A DNA stretch of 34,035 nt. It comes from Bacteroidales bacterium. GTDB taxonomy: Bacteria; Bacteroidota; Bacteroidia; Bacteroidales; GCA-2748055. A program made the position numbers and the translations under genes. Positions 1 through 7,560 of the stretch are shown piece after piece (the stretch's first letter is position 1; the number at the start of each line of letters is the position of its first letter). The notes beneath the pieces are model-generated. The model saw only the letters and a list, made by a program, of their open reading frames with translations. It did not search any database and was not told the DNA's origin. Location: the NCBI GenBank assembly GCA_030589895.1, contig JAUUZQ010000036.1, positions 1-34,035 on the forward strand, in the 5' to 3' direction.

Positions 1-1
1 C

Positions 2-757
2 CTTTTTGGAAGCAAAATGTTTTACACTATTAAGCCGGGAGAAAGAGCTGTAATCTTTAAGAAATTCGCAGGTGGACTGGACAAGGAAAATGTTCAGATT
101 CCGGGTTTTCACGTTGTTGCTCCATGGAATGATGTCATCAGATATGACGTGAAAGAGCAGAAGAGTGAGGAGACAATGGATGTACTGGATAAGGGTGGTC
201 TCTCTATTAGTGTTGATGTCACTGTTATTTTCAATCCAATGTATACCAAGATTGGATATCTTCATGAAAACATTGGTTATGATTATGTTTCAATTATGCT
301 TATTCCTAATGTGAGATCTGCCGTACGTGAAGTAACCGGGAGATTCTCTGCTGAGGAAATATACTCCACCAAGAGAAGTGAAGTAGAAACTGCTATTATT
401 GATAATGCCCGAGAGGCACTTGCCGCAAAGGACATCGTAATGAAGGACTTGCTTATTCGCTCTATTGTTCTTCCATCGACGATTAAAAATGCTATTGAGA
501 AGAAACTTGAAGAGCAACAATCTGCATTGGCATATCAGTTTATTCTTGAAAGAGCCAAGAGTGAAGCAGATAAGAAACGAATTGAGGCTCAGGGTGTAGC
601 TGATTATAATAGAATTATCAGTTCATCAATTACTCCAAATATTTTGAAGCAAAAGGGAATCGATGCAACATTGGAACTGTCACAATCTCCAAATGCAAAA
701 GTTGTAGTTATTGGTAGCGGAAAAGATGGTTTGCCATTGATACTTGGTGGTAATTAA
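2..757 (+). CDS. SPFH/prohibitin-family protein, 5' end outside window
   Basis: SPFH (stomatin/prohibitin) proteins form membrane-anchored ring or scaffold assemblies that affect membrane proteases and lipid domains. The reading frame is open from base 2; the first ATG is at 17, giving 246 residues. The protein opens directly with the SPFH core (FYTIKPGERAVIF, then GLDKENVQIPGFH and PWNDVIRYDVKEQ). A helical region follows, with KKLEEQQSALAYQFILERAKSEADKKRIEAQG near residues 162-193, typical of the prohibitin coiled coil. No N-terminal membrane anchor is visible after base 17, and family members usually have one, so I infer that the true start lies upstream and that the gene is truncated by the window edge. 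The C-terminus (GSGKDGLPLILGGN) is typical of bacterial prohibitin-like proteins. A DUF4293 gene follows 14 bp downstream, probably co-transcribed. Confidence 0.85.
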   Translation, partial: LFGSKMFYTIKPGERAVIFKKFAGGLDKENVQIPGFHVVAPWNDVIRYDVKEQKSEETMDVLDKGGLSISVDVTVIFNPMYTKIGYLHENIGYDYVSIMLIPNVRSAVREVTGRFSAEEIYSTKRSEVETAIIDNAREALAAKDIVMKDLLIRSIVLPSTIKNAIEKKLEEQQSALAYQFILERAKSEADKKRIEAQGVADYNRIISSSITPNILKQKGIDATLELSQSPNAKVVVIGSGKDGLPLILGGN

Positions 758-771
758 TTATTGACAGGTCT

Positions 772-1230
772 ATGATTCAGCGCAGACAGTCAGTTTATCT
801 GCTTTTAGTTTTTGTACTAACAGTATTGTTATTTACAGGACCACTTGCATTCATTACTCTTGAGGATGGAGGAATCTTCTTCAGACATTCAGGAGCATTT
901 GATATGCAGGGAGAGAAACTAAATCTTTCTTCCTGGCCGGTAACAGTTATGCTTGGATTATCTGCAGTGTTGTCATTTTTGACAATATTCTCATATATGA
1001 AAAGAGAAAGACAGATGAGGCTGACTATCTTCCTGATGATTTTTAACCTTGGATTAATTGGATTATCCTACTATTATGTGAGCTACATAATGCATCACTT
1101 CGATGGTCTGCAATTTATGTTTCAATGGAGAATTGTTATTCCTCCAATCATGCTCATTTTGTTATTCCTTGCTTTTAAGAGAATACAGAAAGATGAGCTG
1201 ATGGTGAAAGCTGCAGACAGGATCAGATAA
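772..1230 (+). CDS. DUF4293 family integral membrane protein
   Basis: A 152-residue protein with four hydrophobic segments, roughly residues 7-27, 55-75, 83-104 and 118-135, and a charged C-terminal tail. The opening MIQRRQSVYLLLV is characteristic of DUF4293, a small four-helix membrane family of Bacteroidota with no established function. The ATG at 772 is 14 bp after the SPFH stop codon and the hairpin at 1253-1288 follows the stop, so the two genes form the end of a transcription unit. The function is unknown; the family call rests on the N-terminal motif, size and topology. Confidence 0.8.
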   Translation: MIQRRQSVYLLLVFVLTVLLFTGPLAFITLEDGGIFFRHSGAFDMQGEKLNLSSWPVTVMLGLSAVLSFLTIFSYMKRERQMRLTIFLMIFNLGLIGLSYYYVSYIMHHFDGLQFMFQWRIVIPPIMLILLFLAFKRIQKDELMVKAADRIR

Positions 1231-1252
1231 TTATTCCGAATATTTTTATAAT

Positions 1253-1292
1253 AATGAGGCTGTTTCTACTTTTTGAGACAGCCTCATTTTTT
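1253..1292 (+). terminator. Rho-independent terminator after the DUF4293 gene
   Basis: Arms 1253-1263 (AATGAGGCTGT) and 1278-1288 (ACAGCCTCATT) are perfect inverted repeats of 11 bp. The stem can extend inward by three pairs including one G-T, closing a loop of about 8 nt. A run of T follows at 1287-1293. It lies 22 bp after the DUF4293 stop codon. The second arm is followed by T on the plus strand, so it acts best on rightward transcription. Confidence 0.9.
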
Positions 1293-1341
1293 TCTTATCC
1301 CTCAAAGAGATTTATCTCTTACTCTATTTAAATTCTCTACC

Positions 1342-1470
1342 CATAATGCAGCCTAAAAACTCTGCGAAACTCTGCGCATAAGCGCCAGCGACTCCACCCA
1401 TACATAATGCAGCCTAAAAACTCTGCGAAACTTTGCGCATAAGCGCCAGCGACTCCACCCTAACTCTGCG
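1342..1470. repeat. 58-bp tandem repeat with CTYTGCG heptamers
   Basis: Two copies, 1342-1399 and 1403-1460, are identical over 58 bp except for one C/T difference (CTCTGCGC against CTTTGCGC); the period is 61 bp. Each copy holds two CTYTGCG heptamers (1360-1366 and 1370-1376; 1421-1427 and 1431-1437), and a fifth follows at 1464-1470. Each copy also contains GCGC-ATAA-GCGC, a short hairpin. No reading frame of note spans them. They sit between the convergent DUF4293 and pyrI genes. Similar CTCTGCG-rich intergenic repeats occur in other bacteria as far as I recall, but I cannot name a described family. Confidence 0.9.
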
Positions 1471-1510
1471 GTAAATCCTCTTTTTCTCTTTTCTTCTTTT
1501 TAACTCCACT

Positions 1511-1972
1511 CTACACCATCACCAAATTATCCTGACTCGTTATCTTCTCACAATAATAACACTTCAACTGCACTTTTTCCTTTGAGATCACCGCAAACTT
1601 AGTAGTCGCCGTTTCGTTATTCGTTATGCATTTTGGATTCACACATTTTATGATGCCAGTCACCTCATCGGGAATTTCGACTTTCATCTTTTCCACCACC
1701 TCATAATCCCTGATGATATTCAATTTCGCCGTTGGGGCCACAAGAGAGATCTTGTTAATGTCCTCTGTCTCAAAAAATACCTCAGACAATTTGATAATCC
1801 CTTTCTTTCCAAGCTTTTTACTTTCAAAACTGTTTCCAAAGGTCACCATCGACTCCAGCTTGTCAAGTTTTAGAATAGAAATTACTTTAAAAAGGCTCCC
1901 TGCAGGGATATGATCAATTACCGTTCCGTTTTTAATTGCGCTAACGCTCAGTTGCTTATCTTTCATAGTCAT
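1511..1972 (-). CDS. pyrI: Aspartate carbamoyltransferase regulatory subunit
   Basis: PyrI binds nucleotides and confers allosteric control on the PyrB catalytic trimers that start pyrimidine synthesis in the cytosol. From the ATG at 1972 the product is 153 residues, the same length as E. coli PyrI. The N-terminal nucleotide-binding domain has the family signature AIKNGTVIDHIP (residues 12-23). The C-terminal zinc domain has four cysteines in C-x4-C (110, 115) and C-x2-C (138, 141) arrangement, almost matching the E. coli positions 109, 114, 138 and 141. The start at 1972 is 1 bp after the pyrB stop; an ATG at 1966 is a second possibility. A longer in-frame extension into pyrB has no support. 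It is co-transcribed with pyrB. Confidence 0.95.
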   Translation of the reverse strand: MTMKDKQLSVSAIKNGTVIDHIPAGSLFKVISILKLDKLESMVTFGNSFESKKLGKKGIIKLSEVFFETEDINKISLVAPTAKLNIIRDYEVVEKMKVEIPDEVTGIIKCVNPKCITNNETATTKFAVISKEKVQLKCYYCEKITSQDNLVMV

Positions 1973-1973
1973 A

Positions 1974-2882
1974 TTATTTGAGTCCCAAAATTGAAGTAAT
2001 AATTGCCTGACGAGTATATACACCGTTCAGAGCTTGCTGAAAATAATAAGCTTGCGGAGTATCATCAACATCCAGAGCAATTTCATTTACACGGGGCAGG
2101 GGATGAAGTACTTTCATGTTCTCTTTTGCATTTTCAATCATAGATTTTTTAAGCAGGAAGGAGTTTTTTACACGTTCATATTCAATAGGATCTGTGAAAC
2201 GTTCTTGCTGCACCCGGGTCATGTAAATTATATCAGCATCAGAAACATACTCTTGGAAATCACGGCCTTCATGGTATTTTAATCCTTTTTTATCAAGAAG
2301 AATTTTATACTCTTCAGGCATTTTCAGCTCGTCAGGAGATATAAAATAGAAGGTGGTATTAAATTCAGACAATGCCATTAGTAAGGAGTGGACTGTCCTT
2401 CCATATTTCAAATCTCCAACCATGAAGATATTCAGATTATCAAGCGTACCTTGAGTTTTCTTGATTGAATACATATCCAGGAGCGTTTGGGTAGGATGCT
2501 GGTTTGCACCATCTCCGGCATTTACCACTGGCACTGAAGCAAATTCACTTGCCAGCCTGGCACTGCCCTCCAGCGGGTGACGCATTACAATCAGATCGCT
2601 GTAATTACTTACAATGCGAATTGTATCGCGAAGTGTCTCTCCCTTTGAAGCACTTGTAGAACTTGAGTCTGAAAAGCCAATTACTTTGCCACCGAGTCGA
2701 CTGACGGCACTTTCAAAGCTAAGACGGGTTCTGGTTGATGGTTCAAAAAATAGCGTGGCAATTACATGTCCTTTAAGAATATCCTGCGTCGGGTTCATTT
2801 CAAACTCAGCTGCAAGTTCAAGGATTTTAATGTAATCATCCTTTGAGAAATCGTAGATAGAAACTAAACTCTTATTTTTCAT
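1974..2882 (-). CDS. pyrB: Aspartate carbamoyltransferase catalytic subunit
   Basis: PyrB condenses carbamoyl phosphate with aspartate to N-carbamoyl-aspartate, the committed step of pyrimidine synthesis in many bacteria. The 302 residues carry all the expected motifs: [15 protein letters not shown] with the phosphate-binding STRTR at 49-53, lysine 80 of the mobile loop, HPLEG at 102-106, [10 protein letters not shown] at 123-132, [12 protein letters not shown] in the aspartate domain and HPLPRVNEI near residue 260. The length fits the family (E. coli 310 aa). The ATG at 2882 is preceded on the coding strand by TATTAACAG, the same leader as at the large DUF4623 gene start (28662). pyrI follows after 1 bp. 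Confidence 0.96.
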   Translation of the reverse strand: MKNKSLVSIYDFSKDDYIKILELAAEFEMNPTQDILKGHVIATLFFEPSTRTRLSFESAVSRLGGKVIGFSDSSSTSASKGETLRDTIRIVSNYSDLIVMRHPLEGSARLASEFASVPVVNAGDGANQHPTQTLLDMYSIKKTQGTLDNLNIFMVGDLKYGRTVHSLLMALSEFNTTFYFISPDELKMPEEYKILLDKKGLKYHEGRDFQEYVSDADIIYMTRVQQERFTDPIEYERVKNSFLLKKSMIENAKENMKVLHPLPRVNEIALDVDDTPQAYYFQQALNGVYTRQAIITSILGLK

Positions 2883-3178
2883 CTGTTAATAATTATTTAA
2901 TTGATCAGATGAACCCCGAAGGATTCAGCTAAGCTGAACGCTCACGCAAAAAATATCATTACTGATCAGGATGATCAATACTAATTTATTGCTTGTTCGT
3001 TTCATAAATGGGTATTTAATACAAATATACAATTGACAAGTTTTGCTTTTTACATTGTTGATATTATATTCATAACTATTATCCTGTTCGGTATTTTATC
3101 ATCTGTAAGTACCCTTTCAGAGTGGGGAACTTAGCAAAGGAGAGAGCTTTTTATCTCTTGTAGCTATGCTCAGTACGG
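2883..3178 (-). promoter_or_regulatory. pyrBI leader with palindromes and a -7-like box
   Basis: This 296-bp gap separates the yigZ stop from the pyrB start and should hold the pyrBI promoter. On the minus strand TATATTTG (plus strand 3022-3029) matches the Bacteroidota -7 consensus TAnnTTTG, but I see no good -33 TTTG at the usual distance. Downstream, in the presumed leader, are a perfect hairpin-forming palindrome TTCAGCT-A-AGCTGAA (2924-2938) and three TGATCA palindromes (2912-2917, 2963-2968, 2972-2977). They could be operator or RNA-fold elements of pyrimidine control; this is inference. Confidence 0.35.
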
Positions 3179-3781
3179 TTATTCCACCTTTAATATCTCA
3201 CACGCCGATAATGTATCAAACAAGTTCAACACCTCTTCCGCTTTATCAATACGGACATCAATTTTCAATGAACATGACATTTCAAAGTGATGGTCATAAT
3301 TCTTAAGCTCGTGATCCTTGATAATTTTCATCACTGAATTCATCAGGCTGTATTCAAATCTTACTTCGAAGGAATTATAGATATACTTTTTTGAAATATT
3401 GCATTTTTCGAGGGCATCAGCTGCTGCTGTTTTATATGCATTGATCAGGCCTCCTACTCCCAGAAGTGTACCTCCAAAGTACCTGATAACCACCACTAAA
3501 ACATCTGTAAGTTCACGAGACTCGATTTGAGTAAGGATTGGTTTGCCTGCACTACTGGAAGGTTCTCCATCATCATTTGCACGAAAAAGACTATGGTCAG
3601 GCCTTAATCTCCAGGCATAGCAGTGATGTCTGGCATCATGGTATTCTTTTCGGAGTTGCTCCAGATGAAAACGGATCTCAGCTTCTGTCGATACGGGAAA
3701 TACAAAGGAATAGAATTTACTTCCCCGATCCTTGAAAAGTCCCTTTGAAGCAGATTCTATCGTAAAATAACTTTTAGTCAT
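3179..3781 (-). CDS. yigZ: YigZ/IMPACT family protein
   Basis: A 200-residue protein of the UPF0029/IMPACT family. The N-terminal domain has the family signature: ARHHCYAWRL, then NDDGEPSSSAGKPIL, then VVVIRYFGGTLLGVGGLINAYKTAA. A smaller C-terminal domain of about 70 residues (from VRFEYSL) resembles an EF-G domain IV-like fold, as in E. coli YigZ, which has a similar length. The biochemical role of bacterial YigZ is unsettled. The ATG at 3781 is preferred over an upstream in-frame start that would overlap the EamA gene; it lies 1 bp after the EamA stop codon, so the two are surely co-transcribed. Confidence 0.93.
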   Translation of the reverse strand: MTKSYFTIESASKGLFKDRGSKFYSFVFPVSTEAEIRFHLEQLRKEYHDARHHCYAWRLRPDHSLFRANDDGEPSSSAGKPILTQIESRELTDVLVVVIRYFGGTLLGVGGLINAYKTAAADALEKCNISKKYIYNSFEVRFEYSLMNSVMKIIKDHELKNYDHHFEMSCSLKIDVRIDKAEEVLNLFDTLSACEILKVE

Positions 3782-3782
3782 A

Positions 3783-4664
3783 TCATGAAATTGAAAACAG
3801 AACAATCGCAACAAGCGAAAGAGCAATACCGATCCAGTTTATTGCTCTTAATTTTTCAGAGAAGATAAGTATTCCTGCCATCACACTTAAAGTAACAATA
3901 CCAATATTGTTTAAGCCAAAAATAACAGAGCTGTCACTTCCTGTTCCATCTGAACCGACATAATTTAAAGCGTAAATCATCAGGTAGATAGAACCAAAAT
4001 TCACTATTCCCAATACTAAGCCCCAAATCCATGTGGTAGATTTCTTAAAGTGAGGAATAGCATCTCTTCTAAAAGGAAGTAAAATAATCCCGCTTAGGAA
4101 AGCGATAAAAAATAAAATAGCACTAAAAAGTGCGCTATCCTGATTGTCGACATATTTGTGCTGGGAAAATTTCACGAGTGAGTCTACAAGGCCCAATCCT
4201 ATAAACAGGATAAGTGGAAGAGTGATTTTTTTTAACAATCCAGCGTTTGAATCTGGAGTATATATGGTTAGCATAACTCCCATCAGAGCCACTATTATAG
4301 CAAATAATTTTATAGTAGTCAGAATGTCAGACTTATCAATAAGCATAGAAAAGATGATGGGAAATACGACCGACATTTTACTGGCCACTGTCGTGATTGA
4401 AATTCCTACAATTTTTGTGGATCGTGCTATGACAAAAAACAGCATTATAAAGAGTAGCCCAATTAAAAAAGAAATGGGTAACCAAGGCATTGAGATGATG
4501 GATTTGAGAGACAGTTCAGTAGAGTTCAGGAGAAATCCAAGAATAGTTGCGACCAAATAATTGATAAGGATGACAGGGTAGGGGAGTATATTCTTTTTGT
4601 CAAGAAATTTGAATACAACAAAAACACCAGTAGACGAGAGAATGCATAGAATAAGAAAGTGCAT
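3783..4664 (-). CDS. EamA/DMT-family membrane transporter
   Basis: A 293-residue protein made almost wholly of hydrophobic helices; about ten can be counted, in two halves. This fits the drug/metabolite transporter superfamily (EamA), whose members export or import small metabolites. The second half contains NFGSIYLMIYALNYVGSDGTGSDSSVIFGLNNIGIV, and the C-terminus has FSEKLRAINWIGIALSLVAIVLF, a typical EamA ending. The substrate cannot be told. The ATG at 4664 starts the first helix directly. The gene begins only 12 bp after the T-run of the dnaA terminator, so its own promoter must lie within dnaA or it depends on read-through. yigZ follows with a 1-bp gap. Confidence 0.85.
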   Translation of the reverse strand: MHFLILCILSSTGVFVVFKFLDKKNILPYPVILINYLVATILGFLLNSTELSLKSIISMPWLPISFLIGLLFIMLFFVIARSTKIVGISITTVASKMSVVFPIIFSMLIDKSDILTTIKLFAIIVALMGVMLTIYTPDSNAGLLKKITLPLILFIGLGLVDSLVKFSQHKYVDNQDSALFSAILFFIAFLSGIILLPFRRDAIPHFKKSTTWIWGLVLGIVNFGSIYLMIYALNYVGSDGTGSDSSVIFGLNNIGIVTLSVMAGILIFSEKLRAINWIGIALSLVAIVLFSIS

Positions 4665-4676
4665 ATATTATCAGAT

Positions 4677-4707
4677 AAAAAAAACAGGTCCAAATATGAA
4701 CCTGTTT
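4677..4707 (-). terminator. Rho-independent terminator after dnaA
   Basis: Arms 4682-4689 (AAACAGGT) and 4700-4707 (ACCTGTTT) pair perfectly across a 10-nt loop. On the minus strand the stem is followed by eight T (plus-strand A at 4677-4684, partly inside the stem). It starts 5 bp after the dnaA stop codon, the right place for a dnaA terminator, but its T-run ends 12 bp before the EamA start codon. Confidence 0.85.
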
Positions 4708-4712
4708 ATATT

Positions 4713-6134
4713 TTACATTTTAAGTTTCTTTCCAATCTCATCGACCTGAATTCGAAATCGTTTATCAGTTTCAACAAGGTTATTCACAGTTTTGCATGCG
4801 TGTAATACTGTAGCATGATCTTTACCTCCAATTTGAGATCCGATTGTGGCAAGAGATGATTTAGTCATGCTTTTTGAGAAAAACATAGCTACCTGTCTTG
4901 CCTGAACAATCTCCCTCTTTCTTGTCTTTGACTGCAATTGCTCAAGTCCGATATTGTAGTAATTACAAACAACTTTCTGAATATAATCAATTGAAATCTC
5001 CCTCTTGGTATTCTTGATAAGTTTATCAATCATATCCTTAGCGAGGTCCAGTGTAATCTCTTTTTTGTTGAGTGTTGATTGTGCAAGCAGAGAAATTAAA
5101 GCGCCTTCCAGTTCGCGAATATTATCCGTGATATGGGTAGCAATATATTCCAGCACATCCTCAGGCATCTCTATACCATCGTTGTATGTCTTCTTTTTTA
5201 GAATGGCAATTCTGGTTTCATAATCGGGTGACTGAAGATCAGCCGATAATCCCCACTTAAACCTGCTGATTAATCTTTGTTCCAATCCTTGTAACTCGAC
5301 CGGAGGCTTGTCTGAAGTCAGAACAAGTTGTTTGCCTGACTGATGCAGATGGTTAAAGATATGGAAAAAAGTATCCTGTGTCTTTTCTTTTCCTGCAAAC
5401 TCATGAACATCATCAATAATCAATACATCAATCATCTGGTAAAAATGAAGGAAATCATTTTTATTATTATTCCGGATGGCATCTACAAATTGAGTCTGAA
5501 ATTTATTTGCATTGACATATAAAACAGTCTTATCAGGAAAGTGGTTCTTAACTTCTATACCAATTGCCTGTGCAAGGTGAGTCTTACCCAAACCACTGTC
5601 ACCATATATTAGTAGCGGGTTAAATGCTGTTCCTCCAGGGTTATTCGCTACAGCATATCCGGCTGAACGTGCCAGTCTGTTACAATCACCTTCAATAAAA
5701 TTATCAAAAGAATTTCCAGGATTCAACCTCGGATCAATCTCCATTTTCTTGATTCCCGGTATAATAAAAGGGTTCTTTATAGAATGTTCGGATGAGTTAA
5801 GTGGGAAAGAAACCGGCTTGTTTTTAATCTCCTTGCTGTTTTTAGCAGGGAATTTGACGGTGTATGGTTTGTTGTTGTTGTAGCTATTGTTTTGCATAAC
5901 AACATTGTACTCCAGTTTGGCATTTTCACCAAGTTCCTTTAATAATACCTTGCGAAGAATATCTATGTACTGCTCCTCCAGATATTCATAAAAGAATGGA
6001 CTGGGCACCTGGATGGTTAAAACATCCTCTTCCAGTTTTAGGGGGACAATAGGCTCAAACCAGGTTCGAAAGCTAATTGAGGGCACATTGTCCTTGATAA
6101 TGTTGAGACAATTGTTCCAGACACGTTCGTGCAT
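4713..6134 (-). CDS. dnaA: Chromosomal replication initiator DnaA
   Basis: DnaA binds DnaA boxes at oriC and opens the duplex, using ATP. The 473 residues contain domain I (WNNCLNIIKDNVPSISFRTWFEP), a variable Asn/Lys-rich linker (about 80-128), the AAA+ domain with Walker A GDSGLGKTH at 178-186 and Walker B VLIIDDVHEF near 236-245, the ISRFKWGL segment after the arginine-finger region, and domain IV with GGKDHATVLHA, the box-binding signature (usual form GGRDHTTVLHA). The ATG at 6134 is the first ATG; a TTG two codons upstream is not needed. The gene stands alone, with a terminator behind it and a 355-bp AT-rich gap in front. Confidence 0.97.
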   Translation of the reverse strand: MHERVWNNCLNIIKDNVPSISFRTWFEPIVPLKLEEDVLTIQVPSPFFYEYLEEQYIDILRKVLLKELGENAKLEYNVVMQNNSYNNNKPYTVKFPAKNSKEIKNKPVSFPLNSSEHSIKNPFIIPGIKKMEIDPRLNPGNSFDNFIEGDCNRLARSAGYAVANNPGGTAFNPLLIYGDSGLGKTHLAQAIGIEVKNHFPDKTVLYVNANKFQTQFVDAIRNNNKNDFLHFYQMIDVLIIDDVHEFAGKEKTQDTFFHIFNHLHQSGKQLVLTSDKPPVELQGLEQRLISRFKWGLSADLQSPDYETRIAILKKKTYNDGIEMPEDVLEYIATHITDNIRELEGALISLLAQSTLNKKEITLDLAKDMIDKLIKNTKREISIDYIQKVVCNYYNIGLEQLQSKTRKREIVQARQVAMFFSKSMTKSSLATIGSQIGGKDHATVLHACKTVNNLVETDKRFRIQVDEIGKKLKM

Positions 6135-6489
6135 TATCAAAGTTCGTTTAAAGTTCAGAAATAAGGGTTAGAAGTATCTACAACAAAGATTGTGAAAAAA
6201 TAGTAATAAAAAAAGGGTGTGGGTACTTGAATTATTCAATTATTTTATATCGAATTTAGCATCAACTATTTAGCGAAGTAAAAAAAATGAATAAAAACTT
6301 AAATAGTTGAATACAAAGCAATTAGCATTATTTTATCTTAAGAATTTGTTTACTAATCATTTAGAGAAGATAATTCAATTATTGGTTTAAATTTGCACCT
6401 GTTTTACCTTGTTCATTCGTCATAAAAATCAACACTGTTGTCAAAACAAAAAAACGAAAAATTCTTAAGTCTGTCAAAAGTAGAAGATT
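6135..6489. other. AT-rich spacer upstream of dnaA
   Basis: This 355-bp gap holds no credible gene. It must contain the dnaA promoter. I see an 11-bp perfect inverted repeat, 6262-6272 (TCAACTATTTA) and 6300-6310 (TAAATAGTTGA), with 27 bp between the arms. A minus-strand TACTTTTG (6475-6482), matching TAnnTTTG, lies right beside the mlaD-like stop, with a CAAA at 6498-6501 at a spacing shorter than usual. Two related AT-rich stretches, ATTCAATTATT, occur near 6234 and 6373. I found no exact DnaA box (TTATNCACA) on either strand, so the sequence gives no support for an origin here. Confidence 0.6.
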
Positions 6490-7410
6490 TTATTTTCCAA
6501 AGAGTGAAAATCTGACATATTTTTCAGGATGATTATTTATGTCAAGGATTAAAGAATCAAGATCTGCACTCAGGGATGAAATATGATCATAGAGGCTATC
6601 GTTATAAAGTAGTTTTCCTACTGTGCCTTCACCCGATTCAATTTGTGATGATATATTATTCAGACTTAGTGTTACAGATGCCAGGTTATTCAGAATGGAA
6701 TCCATATTGGCATTTTTAAAATCACTACTCAATGAGTGCAAATTATTAATAGTTGCTGTGATCGCTTCATTTTGATTTTTCAGACTGGTAGTTATGGAAG
6801 ATAGGTTTTCAAAAGTAATACCAAGTTTTCCATCATCAGAGAGACTCTCTGAAATTGAACCGGAGACCTTATTAATATTATTAATGATTTCGAGTGTACC
6901 CGGATCATTCAGAATTTGATTTAAACTGATGCCGACAGAATCTAATGTATGGGTTAAATTATCAATATTCTTTATTATAGGAGTGAGCTCATTCATGACT
7001 GTTGCAAGCATATCAGGAATGAGATCAGATAGCAAGGTGTCCTTTTCCGAATGATAAATATCGCTATCTGATGAGTTAATAGCAATTGCCTTTGAACCCA
7101 ATAAATCACTACTGAATATCTCTGCTACACTTCCATATTTGATCCTGTATCTCTTTTCAATTTCTATTGTTACAATGAAAGGGGGAGATGATTCGGGATC
7201 GAAATATACATCGTTGACAATTCCTATTCTATATCCTTGCATTACGACCGGGGCTGCAGATTCAAGACCGTCAACCAGGTCATAGGTGACATAGTAAATA
7301 TTTTTGTTAAGCAATATATTTTTTCCCAGAAGAAAATGAATACCCCAAAAAATAACTGCAGCTGTAACAATCCCAATTGCACCGATCTTAACTTCACTGG
7401 TGATTTTCAT
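6490..7410 (-). CDS. MCE/MlaD family lipid-transport protein
   Basis: MlaD-type proteins are inner-membrane-anchored periplasmic subunits of lipid transporters (Mla and related systems). The 306-residue product opens with a short cytosolic stretch and one helix (GAIGIVTAAVIFWGIHFLL, about 9-27), then the MCE domain: YYVTYDLVDGLESAAPVVMQGYRIGIVNDV (about 40-70), followed by IEIEKRYRIKYGSVAEIFSSDLLGSKAIAI. The rest, from about 130, is a long helical region rich in N, S, L and I, as in MCE proteins that build a channel. The ATG at 7410 starts the conserved MKITSEVKIG; a TTG three codons upstream is unlikely. The amidase gene lies 150 bp upstream on the same strand, a pairing common in Bacteroidota, so both are probably one unit. 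Confidence 0.9.
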   Translation of the reverse strand: MKITSEVKIGAIGIVTAAVIFWGIHFLLGKNILLNKNIYYVTYDLVDGLESAAPVVMQGYRIGIVNDVYFDPESSPPFIVTIEIEKRYRIKYGSVAEIFSSDLLGSKAIAINSSDSDIYHSEKDTLLSDLIPDMLATVMNELTPIIKNIDNLTHTLDSVGISLNQILNDPGTLEIINNINKVSGSISESLSDDGKLGITFENLSSITTSLKNQNEAITATINNLHSLSSDFKNANMDSILNNLASVTLSLNNISSQIESGEGTVGKLLYNDSLYDHISSLSADLDSLILDINNHPEKYVRFSLFGK

Positions 7411-7560
7411 GTTTTTCAATTGATATTAATTATTTTCTAATCTACTTTATTACCTTCGGTGAGGGCTAAAGCTTTTAAGGCATAAAGCCGCTGTCAAATA
7501 TAGTTCCAGGAAGCATTGCATAATTTTAAATTAGCCTGAGCTTCCATGCAGACTTCATTT

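Noticed and set aside
1342-1470. CRISPR array from the tandem 58-bp units
   Set aside because: Only two units with a 3-bp gap between them; no spacers, no further repeats and no cas genes.
3141-3158. Terminator after yigZ from AGAGA/TCTCT
   Set aside because: Stem of five pairs without G/C strength and no T-run at the proper end.
6135-6489. Replication origin next to dnaA
   Set aside because: No exact DnaA box found; the nearest resemblance (TGTGGGTAC, about 6218-6226) differs at two of nine positions from TGTGGATAA, and dnaN or other origin genes are absent.
7509-7545. Terminator from GGAAGC/GCTTCC arms after the SPOR amidase gene
   Set aside because: Arms of only 6 bp, 25-nt loop and no T-run in either direction; more likely the amidase and MlaD genes are read together.
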